Source of the DNA: Natrinema hispanicum
Lineage (GTDB): Archaea; Halobacteriota; Halobacteria; Halobacteriales; Natrialbaceae
DNA length: 64,000 nucleotides
Direction: 5' to 3'
Assembly (NCBI RefSeq): GCF_004217335.1
Contig: NZ_SHMP01000004.1
Span: 310,001 to 374,000 of the forward strand
The notes beneath the pieces are model-generated. The model was given only the letters and a program-made list of their open reading frames with translations. It made no database searches and had not been told where the DNA came from. Below are positions 1 to 8,591 of this stretch, piece by piece. How positions within the stretch are numbered: position 1 is the stretch's first letter; every line of letters begins with the position of its first letter. The position numbers and the translations under genes were made by a program.

Positions 1-74
1 CGGTTCCGGTTGGGGCTCACATCCGCTCGAGGCGGCGATCCGGACCGAAGTCCGTGCGTCGAGAAGCGCCCTTC

Positions 75-728
75 TTATCGGAGCGCAGCCGGAAGCTGCG
101 ACAGCGACGAGAGCTGATAGGTCGGCGTCGCATCTAAATCGGGCTCGTCGGCTTCGGGCCGCGAGATGAGCACCGAATCGATACCGGCGTTGTCGGCCGC
201 GTGGACGTCGACGGCCCGGTCACCGACGTACAGCGCGGTCTCGGCCTCGAGATCGGCGATCGCGGCCTCGATGTTCGTCGGATCGGGTTTGCGTCGGGAC
301 AGTCCATCGGGAGTCAGCGGGCAGCCATAGACGGTCTCGAACAGCGATCGAAGCCCGAATCGATCGAGCAGCGTCGAGACGACGGTCGGATGGTTGTCGC
401 TGACGATTCCAAGGGGTGCCTCGAGCGACCGCATCGCGGCGACGTCGTCGTAGGCGGAGCGAAGCCCACGTTCGACCTCCTCACGCTGGACCCGGACCAT
501 CTCCCGGGCGGCCTGGGCACAGAAGGAGTCCGTTTTGATGCCGAGGCTGTGACACCGCTGGGCGAGCGACTCGAAGTCGCCACGCATGAGTTCCTGAAAC
601 GTTTCAGAAGCCGGCCCAGAGCGACCGAATTTTTCGTAGGTTCGGCCGAGCGCGTCGTAGAGTCGCTGGGACGAGGGGTTCTCGACCACGACCCCGTCGA
701 AGTCGAACAGGACCGCGTCGTATTGCAT
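75..728 (-). CDS. HAD-superfamily hydrolase
   Basis: A 217-residue haloacid-dehalogenase-type phosphatase, probably a cytoplasmic phosphomonoesterase of the phosphoglycolate phosphatase-like subgroup; its substrate cannot be read from sequence. All four HAD motifs are visible: DFDGVV near the N-terminus (nucleophile D9, acid D11), the SDN of IVSDNH mid-protein (motif II), the lysine of KPDP (motif III) and GDRAVD (motif IV, Mg2+ site). The helical cap lies between motifs I and II. The length is normal. It is a single gene, divergent from the MFS gene, with a TATA-like element at the right distance for a leaderless transcript. Confidence 0.9.
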   Translation of the reverse strand: MQYDAVLFDFDGVVVENPSSQRLYDALGRTYEKFGRSGPASETFQELMRGDFESLAQRCHSLGIKTDSFCAQAAREMVRVQREEVERGLRSAYDDVAAMRSLEAPLGIVSDNHPTVVSTLLDRFGLRSLFETVYGCPLTPDGLSRRKPDPTNIEAAIADLEAETALYVGDRAVDVHAADNAGIDSVLISRPEADEPDLDATPTYQLSSLSQLPAALR

Positions 729-753
729 TGCTACCGGGTCGTATCGACTCCGA

Positions 754-763
754 GGCTATAACC
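754..763 (-). promoter_or_regulatory. TATA-like element for the HAD gene
   Basis: Read on the minus strand this is GGTTATAGCC, centred about 30 nt upstream of the ATG at 728. That is the spacing expected of a haloarchaeal TATA box driving a leaderless or nearly leaderless mRNA. Position and composition are seen; function is inferred. Confidence 0.4.
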
Positions 764-937
764 CTATCTGATGCTCTCGACTCGCGTGAAGACTGCCCGC
801 CACATCCAGTGGACCTTGCTCTCTGCCCTGCTTCCGGAACCACAAACGTGCTACTGAGTGTTCTAACAGTTTGTGGAGCGGCTCGAACCGCCGGCTGACC
901 GCAATCCTGTTGTGACTCGTCTGCAGAAGAAAGCGCA

Positions 938-2125
938 GTGGGAACCTCGAGACGGCTTCGACGAACGCTCTGGGTACTGGTGGCGGCAGCGACGCTGACA
1001 GTCATGGCGGGGGCAGTTCTCGGCCCGGTCGTGCCCCGGATTCAGCGCGAACTCGGCGTCTCCGGGCTCGCAGCCGGACTCGTTATCACGACTCACGGTG
1101 GCGTCATCGTCCTCGCGAGCCCGCTTCTGGGGTCGCTCGTCGATCGGATCGGAGCCCGTCGGCCCTTCGTAGGCGGACTCGTCGTCTACGGCCTCGGCGG
1201 CGGTGCGGGGCTGTTCGTCGACTCGTTGTATCCGCTATTGGCCTCTCGGATCGTCCTCGGACTCGGCACCGCTGCGGTCTATACGTCGGTGACCGTGCTC
1301 ATCTACGACTGCTACGAGGGACAGGCGATGGAGCGGGCACTCGGATATCGAAGCAGCGCGAATAGCGCCGGTGCCGCAGTTTGGCCGCTGGTCGGTGGCG
1401 CGGCCGGGGCAGTCGCGTGGAACCTGCCGTTTGGCATCTATCTCATCGCGGTGCCGCTTGGCGTCGTCGCGGCCCTGACGATTCCCGAGATCGATCCGGC
1501 CGACGACACTCGTGACGGGGCCGCAGACGGGACTGGCGACAGCGCACCGGTGCTTTCCGTGTTTCGCGACCGGCCGGCGCTCCCGCTCGTGTACCTGCTG
1601 TACTTCGGTGCGAACGCGTTGCTGTACGTGATCGTCGTGTTCTATCCACAGTTTCTGGCCGGTATCGATGTGACAGACTCCCTGCAGATCAGCCTCTATC
1701 TCGCAGCCAACGGCGCTGCCGGTGGTCTCTCGGCAATCACGTACGACCGCCTACTGCGGTACGTCGACCGGTCGGCGCTCGTGCTGGCGGCGCTCGTCCT
1801 CTGGGCCGTCGGATTCGGGATCGCAACCACCGTCGGAACTCCCATGGGCGCGGTGATACCGGTGGTCCTGTTCGGACTCGGCGTCGGGCTGGTCTTCCCC
1901 TCGACGTTCGCATGGGTCGAAGCGTTCGCACCGGCGGCACGGCAGGGCCAGTTCAGTTCGTACATCGCTTCCTTCGGCTACACCGGACAGTTCCTCTCGC
2001 CGGTCCTGTTCGGGGCGCTCGTGCCGTTTGCAGGCGTCAGAGGCGTCTTCGTCGCCGCCGGTGTCGTCGCCGGCCTCGCCGCCATCGGTCTCGGCACGAG
2101 CCGACTCCGAGGAGCGGCGACCTGA
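938..2125 (+). CDS. MFS transporter
   Basis: A 395-residue polytopic membrane protein of the major facilitator superfamily with about 12 hydrophobic segments. The loop between TM2 and TM3 has the MFS motif-A pattern (GSLVDRIGARRP, about residues 63-74), which identifies the family. A hydrophilic acidic loop (about residues 187-205) separates the two six-helix halves. The start used here is a GTG that places a short basic stretch before TM1. Substrate unknown; drug or small-metabolite efflux is typical for this size but is a guess. It stands alone between a divergent HAD gene and a convergent AMP-binding gene. Confidence 0.85.
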   Translation: MGTSRRLRRTLWVLVAAATLTVMAGAVLGPVVPRIQRELGVSGLAAGLVITTHGGVIVLASPLLGSLVDRIGARRPFVGGLVVYGLGGGAGLFVDSLYPLLASRIVLGLGTAAVYTSVTVLIYDCYEGQAMERALGYRSSANSAGAAVWPLVGGAAGAVAWNLPFGIYLIAVPLGVVAALTIPEIDPADDTRDGAADGTGDSAPVLSVFRDRPALPLVYLLYFGANALLYVIVVFYPQFLAGIDVTDSLQISLYLAANGAAGGLSAITYDRLLRYVDRSALVLAALVLWAVGFGIATTVGTPMGAVIPVVLFGLGVGLVFPSTFAWVEAFAPAARQGQFSSYIASFGYTGQFLSPVLFGALVPFAGVRGVFVAAGVVAGLAAIGLGTSRLRGAAT

Positions 2126-2194
2126 GTCGATCGGTCTCAGGTCCCAGTGCGGTCTGTGCTCCGAACACGACGCGCCGAGCCCGGTGCGGACTCC

Positions 2195-2938
2195 CTACAG
2201 TGCGACAGAATCGAGATCGATGCGAGTCGGTTCCGGCACCGACGCGGTCGACTCGCTCGCGACGGCGCACGTCCCCCGTTCGGTCGGCGTCTCGTCGCCG
2301 GTTGGTAGCACGATCACGCCTCTGGCCAGCAGCGGTGCGATCACGCCAGCAACGACGGTCCGAGGGTCCGACAGCGACGCGCGGACGACGACTCGGTCAC
2401 CGGCCTCGAGTCCAACATCGTCGACGACCGCGTCTGCAGCCTCCAGTACCTGCTCGTGGGTCACCGTTTGCTCGCCGTCAGTCAGAATCGTGGTGTCGGG
2501 ATCGATCGACAGCGGCGGGAACGAGGGGTTCTCGGTCCAGACGCCAGCGTCGAAGTGGTGGACGTCCGGCGAGTCGGGTTTGTCGCCGTAGCCGACTCGC
2601 TGTGCGCCCTGTGGCAGGTCGTAGTCTTCGAGCTCGTCGACGGGCGCGACGAGCGCCCGGAACGCGTCGTCGTCCGCGAGGTCAGTCGGCGGGTCAAAGC
2701 GGGTCTGACTCTCGAGCAACGTCGTCCCCAAAAAGGCGAGTAGGGCCAGCGGGCCGTCACCGACGACGCCGACGGTGACGCCCTCGCGAACGCCCGCGTG
2801 GCGCAGGAAGTTCCCGGATTTCCAGGCAGTGGTACACAGCCAGTGGTAGTCGTACTCCCGGCCCGTCACGTCGACGAGCCCGGTTCGATCGTCGCGCAGT
2901 TCCCGGGTGAGGAGGTCGTCGACCGTCGCGGCGTTCAT
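2195..2938 (-). CDS. Short AMP-binding (acyl-CoA synthetase-like) protein
   Basis: A 247-residue protein resembling the N-terminal part of ANL-superfamily adenylating enzymes. The opening (about residues 1-70) matches the region where acyl-CoA synthetases form the first Rossmann-like lobe (DLLTRELRDD, then GVREGVTVGVV), and a VTHEQVLEAADAV-like segment near residue 155 resembles a second such start. The SSGTTGxPK-type P-loop and the C-terminal AMP-binding domain are missing, and the gene is under half the usual 500-650 residues. It is probably not a competent ligase. It has a normal start, stop and codon use, so it looks like a stable short family rather than a fresh pseudogene. An in-frame upstream start exists at 3001, but the ATG at 2938 gives the natural beginning. 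Confidence 0.6.
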   Translation of the reverse strand: MNAATVDDLLTRELRDDRTGLVDVTGREYDYHWLCTTAWKSGNFLRHAGVREGVTVGVVGDGPLALLAFLGTTLLESQTRFDPPTDLADDDAFRALVAPVDELEDYDLPQGAQRVGYGDKPDSPDVHHFDAGVWTENPSFPPLSIDPDTTILTDGEQTVTHEQVLEAADAVVDDVGLEAGDRVVVRASLSDPRTVVAGVIAPLLARGVIVLPTGDETPTERGTCAVASESTASVPEPTRIDLDSVAL

Positions 2939-3033
2939 ACAGGGACATGAGATGCGGGGCGAAAAAAGCACGCCGACTCGTATCCTCGATGAGGCCATCA
3001 AAAGCCGTCATACGGCGGCGGCAGGAACGGTCG

Positions 3034-3867
3034 TTACCCGAGACTGACGTCGAGATACAGCATCACGATCACGCCGGCCATGACGCCGAGCGTGGCGATC
3101 CGCTCGTAGCCGCGGGTGTGGGTTTCGGGAATGATCTCGTCGGAGATCACGAACAACATTGCACCGGCAGCGAAGCCCATCGCGTAAGGGAGCAGCGGCG
3201 CGACGACGCTCACCGCCAGCGCACCGAGTACCGCCAGTGGGATTTCGACGATCCCTGAGCGTATCCCGGCGAACGCCGCATAGAAGCGCCGATCCAGTCC
3301 GGCGTTGATCGCTGCCACCGAGACGGCAAGGCCCTCCGGAATGTTCTGGATACCGATCGCGAGCATGAGCGCGATCCCGTTCTCGACATCGCCGGAGCCG
3401 AATGCGACGCCTACGGCCAACCCCTCGGGCATATTATGGAGCGTGATCGCCAGGATGAACAGCACGACGGGGACCAGCCGTTCGTTCTCGAGGGGCAGCG
3501 ACGTACTCGGATCGGCTTCGTCAGTCCGTGTACGGCCGGTCAGGAGAAAGTGTGCATGGGGGACGAGCCCGTCGGCACGATCGAGAAAGGCCGCGCCGAG
3601 TGCGACGCCCACGAGCGTCGGGATCGGATCCCCGCCGGAGTACTGCTCGATGCCCGGGATGATGAGACTCGTAAAGGCCGCAGCGAGCATGACGCCAGCC
3701 GCGAACCCGAGTGCGCCGTCGAGTGCCCGCTTCGAGGGGTCTCGCCAGACGAGGACCAGCAATGCGCCGACCAAGTTCAACGTCGCAATAACGATTCCGC
3801 CGACGAGCCCCTGTATCACCGGCTCTTCGCCGGCGACCTGCACGAACAGGTCGACTATCGAGACCAT
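3034..3867 (-). CDS. ZIP-family divalent metal transporter
   Basis: A 277-residue integral membrane protein of the ZIP family (GufA/ZupT-like branch), predicted to move Zn2+, Fe2+ or Mn2+ into the cytoplasm. Eight hydrophobic segments are visible. The TM4 metal-site signature HNMPEG (H144, E148) and the TM5 counterpart QNIPEG (Q174, E178) are both present, the hallmark of this family. The loop between TM3 and TM4 (about residues 105-130) is hydrophilic. It lies 95 nt upstream (in its own direction) of the AMP-binding gene, and no metal regulator is adjacent. Metal specificity cannot be decided from sequence. Confidence 0.9.
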   Translation of the reverse strand: MVSIVDLFVQVAGEEPVIQGLVGGIVIATLNLVGALLVLVWRDPSKRALDGALGFAAGVMLAAAFTSLIIPGIEQYSGGDPIPTLVGVALGAAFLDRADGLVPHAHFLLTGRTRTDEADPSTSLPLENERLVPVVLFILAITLHNMPEGLAVGVAFGSGDVENGIALMLAIGIQNIPEGLAVSVAAINAGLDRRFYAAFAGIRSGIVEIPLAVLGALAVSVVAPLLPYAMGFAAGAMLFVISDEIIPETHTRGYERIATLGVMAGVIVMLYLDVSLG

Positions 3868-4015
3868 GCATCCAGCCCTCGAGTCACGGTCTCGTCTCGT
3901 CGCTCACTGGTCCCCATTGCCGTCATGTATACTGACGACCAGCATATAAGATCACCAATCGGGTGCAGCGTGTTACCACGGTAGGGGACGGTGCGCGAAC
4001 GCGATCGGAGACCCT

Positions 4016-5194
4016 CTAGAACGCCCGCTTGATCTTCTCGAAGAAGCCCTCTTTGACCTCGATCTCGTCGCCGCCGGCCTCCGCGAAGGCCTCGAGTGCC
4101 TCGCGTTGGTCCTCGTTCAAGCTCTCGGGGGTGACGACCTGCACTTTCACGTAGAGGTCGCCGTGGCCGCGACCGCGCAGGCGGGGCATGCCCTTCCCCT
4201 CGAGGCGGAAGGTCTCGCCGCTCTGGGTTCCCTCGGGGATTTCGAACTCGACAGCCCCATCGAGCGTCGGCACGGAGACGGTGTCACCAAAGGTGGCCTG
4301 CGGGAACGAGATCGGCAACCGATATCGCAGGTCGTTACCTTCGCGTTCGAACTGTTCGTGCTCGCGAATGGAAACGTCGATCAGCAAGTCACCGTGGCGG
4401 CCACCCTCGGGGCTCGGCGCACCTTCGCCTTCCATCCGGAGCGTCTGCCCGTCCTGAATGCCCGGTGGGACCTCGACAGTCAGGGTCGCCTCACTACGGA
4501 CGTAGCCCTCCCCGCGACACTCATCGCAGGTCTCGGAGTAGATCGTCCCCTCGCCCTCACACCGGGGACAGGTCGTCGTCTGCTGGACGCGTCCCAGCGG
4601 CGTCTGCTGGACCTGTGTCACCTGTCCGCGGCCCTGACACTCCTGACAGGTCTCGGCGTCGGCCTCCGGCGGATGGCCTGCCCCGTCACAGACTTCACAC
4701 TCTTCGGGCCGTTCGACCGTGAACTGCTTTTCGGCCCCGTGGTAGGCCTCCGCTAAGTCGATCTCGAGTTCGGTGCGCAGATCGCGTCCCTTGCGGGGGC
4801 GACGGCGGCCGCGGCCACCGCCACCGCCGCCGAAGACCTGTTCGAAGAGGTCCCCGAGACCGCCACCGCCCATGCCACCGCCGCCCATACCGCCACCCAT
4901 GCCGCCGAACGGGCCACCACCCATGCCGCCGGCACCGCCCGCATCGCTGGCGTCGAAGCCGTGTTTTTCGGCCTGTTCGTAGCGGTCGTGGCCCATCTGG
5001 TCGTAGGCCTGGCGCTTTTCCTCGTCAGTCAGGACTTGCTTTGCCTTCTGGATCTTCTTAAACTTCTCCTCGGCGTCAGGATCGTCGCTGACGTCGGGAT
5101 GGTACTCGGTGGCTTTCTCCCGATACGCCTGTTTGATCTCCTCGGCAGACGCGTCGGGGCTCACGCCGAGAACGTCGTAGAAGTCCTCGCTCAT
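4016..5194 (-). CDS. dnaJ: Molecular chaperone DnaJ
   Basis: The Hsp40 co-chaperone that delivers clients to DnaK and stimulates its ATPase. In order: J-domain (about residues 1-65) with the catalytic HPD in EYHPDVS; a long Gly/Met-rich linker; a zinc-binding region with four CxxCxGxG repeats (CEVCDGAG, CQECQGRG, CPRCEGEG, CDECRGEG); then the C-terminal substrate-binding barrels. The length (392 residues) is normal for a type I DnaJ. The ATG at 5194 gives MSEDFYDVLG; an in-frame start four codons earlier is possible. It is the last gene of grpE-dnaK-dnaJ, 96 nt after dnaK with its own A/T-rich spacer. Confidence 0.97.
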   Translation of the reverse strand: MSEDFYDVLGVSPDASAEEIKQAYREKATEYHPDVSDDPDAEEKFKKIQKAKQVLTDEEKRQAYDQMGHDRYEQAEKHGFDASDAGGAGGMGGGPFGGMGGGMGGGGMGGGGLGDLFEQVFGGGGGGRGRRRPRKGRDLRTELEIDLAEAYHGAEKQFTVERPEECEVCDGAGHPPEADAETCQECQGRGQVTQVQQTPLGRVQQTTTCPRCEGEGTIYSETCDECRGEGYVRSEATLTVEVPPGIQDGQTLRMEGEGAPSPEGGRHGDLLIDVSIREHEQFEREGNDLRYRLPISFPQATFGDTVSVPTLDGAVEFEIPEGTQSGETFRLEGKGMPRLRGRGHGDLYVKVQVVTPESLNEDQREALEAFAEAGGDEIEVKEGFFEKIKRAF

Positions 5195-5302
5195 TCGTTG
5201 TTCCACCGATAGTCGGTTGAGACACTTGAAACGAACGTTCCCACGAGCGCCCGGTTAAAACAAAAATTAGCGGTTCACAGGACCGCCGACGAGCCGTTCT
5301 CG

Positions 5303-7246
5303 TTACTCGTCGTCTTCGTCCTCGTCGAAGCTGACGTCCTCGAAGTCGGCGTCGACGAACTCCTCGTCGTCGTCGTCACCGGCAGCGCCCGCACCGGCGT
5401 CGGGGCCGGGGTTCGGGCCGCCGCCCATGCCGCCCATGCCTGCACCGCCAGCGCCTGCGCCTGCTGCGCCGCCCGCAGCGCCGCCAGCACCCGCGGCACC
5501 GGCTTCCTGGTAGATCTGCTTGCCGATCTCCTGAAGCTGCGTGCTCAGCTCTTCGGTCGCCGTCTCGATGGCCTCGGCGTCGGCATCGTCGTCGTCGATC
5601 GTCTCCTCTAAGTCCTCGATCGCAGCCTCGATGTCGGCACGGAGGTCATCGTCGACCTGCTCGTCGTTTTCCTCGAGCAGCGTCTCGGCGCGCTGGATCG
5701 TGGCCTCGGCAGTGTTACGGGCCTCGATGCGCTGGCGCTTCTGTTGGTCTTCCTCGGCGTGTTGCTCGGCCTCGCGCTGCATTTCCTCGATTTCGGCGTC
5801 GGAGAGGCCGGCACCGCCTTCGATGGTGATCTCCTCGGTCGTGCCGCTGCCTTTGTCTTCGGCGGAGACGTTGACGATGCCGTTCTCGTCGATCGAGAAC
5901 GTCACTTCGATCTGTGGCGTCCCTGCAGGGGCCGGCGGGATGCCGGTCAGGTGGAACTCGCCGAGCAGTTCGTTTTCGGCGGCGAGTTCGCGCTCACCCT
6001 GGAAGACGCGGACCTGCACCGTCGTCTGGTTGTCCGCCGCAGTGGTGAAGATCTTCGACTCCTCGGTCGGGATCGTCGTGTTCTTCTCGATGAGCCGTTC
6101 GAAGAGGCCACCCTTGACCTCGATACCCAGCGAGAGCGGCGTGACGTCGAGCAGGACGATGTCGTCGACCTCGCCACCGAGGACGCCACCCTGAATCGCC
6201 GCGCCCAGCGCGACGGCCTCGTCGGGGTTGACGTTCTTCTGGGGCTCTTTGCCGGTCAGCTCTTCGACCTTCTCGGAGACCTGTGGCATGCGGGTCGAGC
6301 CACCGACCAGCAGGACCTCGTCGATGTCGTCTTTGCTGTAACCAGCGTCCTCGAGCGCCTGCTCGGTCGGTTCGACGGTACGGTCGATCAGGTCCTGGGT
6401 CAGCGACTCGAACTTAGCCCGCGTCATCGACTCTTCGAGGTGGATCGGGCCGTCGTCGGTCGCGGTAATGAACGGCAGGTTGATCTCGGTCTCCTTGCGC
6501 GAGGAGAGTTCGATCTTGGCCTCCTCGGCCGCGTCTTTGAGCCGCTGGAGGGCCTGACGGTCCTCGCGGAGGTCGATGCCGTGTTCCTCCTCGAAGTTGT
6601 CGGCGAGCCAGTCGATGATGGCCTCGTCCCAGTCGTCGCCACCGAGGTCGTTGTCGCCGTTGGTCGCGACGACCTCGTAGACGCCACCACCGAGATCGAG
6701 AATGGAGACGTCGAACGTGCCACCACCGAGGTCGTAGACGAGCACGGTCTGGTCGGAGTCGTCGTCGAGGCCGTAGGCCATCGACGCGGCCGTCGGTTCG
6801 TTGATGATGCGCTCGACCTCGAAGCCGGCGATCTCGCCGGCGTCTTTGGTCGCCTGACGCTGTCGGTCCGAGAAGTACGCGGGGACCGTGATGACGGCTT
6901 TCTCGACCTCGTCGCCCAGATAGTCCTCGGCGTCACGTTTGATCTTCTGGAGGATCTTCGCCGAGATTTCTTCGGGCGTGTACTCTTCGCCCTCGATCTC
7001 GACCGTGTAGTCATCCTCGCCGATGTGGCGTTTGATCGAGGCGATCGTCTTTTCGGGGTTCTGGATCGCCTGATTCTTCGCCGGTTTGCCGACGAGCCGT
7101 TCGTCGTCGTCGGTAAACGCGACGACCGAGGGCGTCGTCCGTTCGCCCTCCGCGTTGACGATGATCTCCGGATCGCCACCTTCCATTACCGCGAACGCGC
7201 TGTTCGTCGTCCCAAGGTCGATTCCGAGAATCTTGTTGCTCGCCAT
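5303..7246 (-). CDS. dnaK: Molecular chaperone DnaK (Hsp70)
   Basis: The ATP-dependent Hsp70 chaperone, 647 residues. The actin-like ATPase domain starts [10 protein letters not shown] ([10 protein letters not shown] here) and contains the phosphate-binding [10 protein letters not shown] motif; the substrate-binding domain begins after [14 protein letters not shown]. The lid is followed by a Gly/Ala/Met-rich linker and a very acidic tail ending in DEDEDDE, exaggerated in the way expected of a high-salt cytoplasm. It lies between grpE and dnaJ on the same strand. A TATA-like element about 30 nt upstream suggests its own promoter as well as read-through from grpE. Confidence 0.98.
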   Translation of the reverse strand: MASNKILGIDLGTTNSAFAVMEGGDPEIIVNAEGERTTPSVVAFTDDDERLVGKPAKNQAIQNPEKTIASIKRHIGEDDYTVEIEGEEYTPEEISAKILQKIKRDAEDYLGDEVEKAVITVPAYFSDRQRQATKDAGEIAGFEVERIINEPTAASMAYGLDDDSDQTVLVYDLGGGTFDVSILDLGGGVYEVVATNGDNDLGGDDWDEAIIDWLADNFEEEHGIDLREDRQALQRLKDAAEEAKIELSSRKETEINLPFITATDDGPIHLEESMTRAKFESLTQDLIDRTVEPTEQALEDAGYSKDDIDEVLLVGGSTRMPQVSEKVEELTGKEPQKNVNPDEAVALGAAIQGGVLGGEVDDIVLLDVTPLSLGIEVKGGLFERLIEKNTTIPTEESKIFTTAADNQTTVQVRVFQGERELAAENELLGEFHLTGIPPAPAGTPQIEVTFSIDENGIVNVSAEDKGSGTTEEITIEGGAGLSDAEIEEMQREAEQHAEEDQQKRQRIEARNTAEATIQRAETLLEENDEQVDDDLRADIEAAIEDLEETIDDDDADAEAIETATEELSTQLQEIGKQIYQEAGAAGAGGAAGGAAGAGAGGAGMGGMGGGPNPGPDAGAGAAGDDDDEEFVDADFEDVSFDEDEDDE

Positions 7247-7270
7247 TCTGGACGGCTATTGTGCGCACTT

Positions 7271-7280
7271 TGTTTTAAAG
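7271..7280 (-). promoter_or_regulatory. TATA-like element upstream of dnaK
   Basis: Minus-strand CTTTAAAACA, 25-34 nt before the dnaK ATG in a 177-nt gap otherwise free of genes. The distance fits a leaderless heat-shock transcript. No inverted repeat of the bacterial CIRCE type is present. Confidence 0.45.
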
Positions 7281-7423
7281 GTTACTAGGGGCGAGCGGGC
7301 TGCGAATAAAACGTCGCTGTAGCCACTCACACGTCGGATTCCAGTAGTTTGGTTCCAGTAAAAACGGCCACCACGACCGAACAGGACTCGAGCGATCAGC
7401 TTTCGGGGTGGCGGGCAGATGGA

Positions 7424-8377
7424 TTACGAGTCGTCCGGGTTGGCGTCGTCCGTGGCTGTGTCGTCGGCGTCGCCGCTGGGTGTGTCAGCACCAGCGTCGC
7501 CGTCGTCATCACGTTCTTCGTCGCCCTCGAGCTCGCCGTTCGAGACGGTCACCTGTGCGTTCTGGATGACCTTCTCGCCCATCTCGTAGCCGGGGGTGTA
7601 GACGTCAGCGATGGTGCCTTCAGGATGGGCGCTGTCGATCTGCATCATGACCTCGTGGCGTTGTGGGTCGGTCTTGGTGCCGGGGTCAGGATCGATCTCG
7701 GAGACGTTTTCGTCCTCGAGGATGCGGTCGAACTCCCGCAGCGTCATCTCGACGCCTTGCTGGAGGCTTTCGGCGTCGCCGCTTTCCTCCTCGAGTGCAC
7801 GCTTTAAGTTGTCTCGGACGCCGATGAGTCGCTCGACGAGGTCCTCGGCGGCGCGATCCTTGATCTGCTGTTGGCGCTTTTTCGCCCGTTTCTTGTAGTT
7901 TTGAAAGTCCGCCTGCTTGCGTTTGAGTCGACTTTCCAGATCCTCGATCTCGGCTTCGTACTCGTCGATCGTCGCTTCGGCGTCCTCGAGTTCGGTCTGG
8001 AGGTCGTCGATCGTCTCGGCCTGGGACTCGATGCGTTCCGCGAGGTCCTCGAGTTCCTCGCGCTGGTGGCTTACGGTCCCGTTGAGGTCGCGGGCCTCGT
8101 CGACGATCGAGGCGACCGTATCGGCGAGTTCGTCGTCGACTTCGGTGAGGCGATCGAGGACGTGCTGGATGTCCTCGCTCGTTTCGGGAGCGCTAGCTGT
8201 GTCTTCGTCGGGCGTGTCGTCCACTGCCGTCGGTTCTGTCTCGACCGATTCGGCTGCCAATTCCGACTCTCCGGTCGGTGCCGTCTCGGGATCGGCGTCG
8301 GCCATCTCGCCGTCGTCGGATTCCTCCTCGGACGGGACACCCTGGGCTGACGCGTTCGTGCCCTCGTCTTCGCTCAT
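7424..8377 (-). CDS. grpE: Nucleotide exchange factor GrpE
   Basis: The exchange factor that releases ADP from DnaK. At 317 residues it is longer than bacterial GrpE (about 200) because of an acidic, low-complexity N-terminus (about residues 1-70) and a long coiled coil (about 75-165). The GrpE core follows, with RLIGVRDNLKRAL and the C-terminal beta-wing ending in the family signature (TIADVYTPGYEMGEKVIQNA). A second acidic tail closes the protein. It is first in the grpE-dnaK-dnaJ cluster and has a good TATA-like element. Long acidic extensions are usual in haloarchaeal GrpE. Confidence 0.95.
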   Translation of the reverse strand: MSEDEGTNASAQGVPSEEESDDGEMADADPETAPTGESELAAESVETEPTAVDDTPDEDTASAPETSEDIQHVLDRLTEVDDELADTVASIVDEARDLNGTVSHQREELEDLAERIESQAETIDDLQTELEDAEATIDEYEAEIEDLESRLKRKQADFQNYKKRAKKRQQQIKDRAAEDLVERLIGVRDNLKRALEEESGDAESLQQGVEMTLREFDRILEDENVSEIDPDPGTKTDPQRHEVMMQIDSAHPEGTIADVYTPGYEMGEKVIQNAQVTVSNGELEGDEERDDDGDAGADTPSGDADDTATDDANPDDS

Positions 8378-8398
8378 ATGGCAGTCAACGAACAGCGG

Positions 8399-8408
8399 TA
8401 ATAAAAGG
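8399..8408 (-). promoter_or_regulatory. TATA-like element upstream of grpE
   Basis: Minus-strand CTTTTATTAC, centred about 26 nt before the grpE ATG at 8377. This spacing predicts a leaderless transcript that can run through the chaperone cluster. Confidence 0.45.
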
Positions 8409-8591
8409 GTTGAGGTACCCGATTACCGTGTTCCATCCAGGTCTAGACACCGTTATTCTATGAGTGCGAGTTGGGATAATACTGGCCGCAAGCGAGTTCT
8501 ACCCGACAGCATCGGTTTGAGACCGGTTCCGATGGAACACACCGTTGTGCCCGCGGGACGGCACGGCGTTCCACCGAACACCCGACCGTAT

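Noticed and set aside
201..761. Long plus-strand open frame across the HAD gene
   Set aside because: It is the antisense of a gene with complete HAD motifs; its own translation is low in recognisable structure and is a by-product of high GC content.
5744..7288. 514-codon plus-strand frame opposite dnaK
   Set aside because: An antisense shadow: GC-rich haloarchaeal genes leave long open frames on the opposite strand. dnaK itself is unmistakable.
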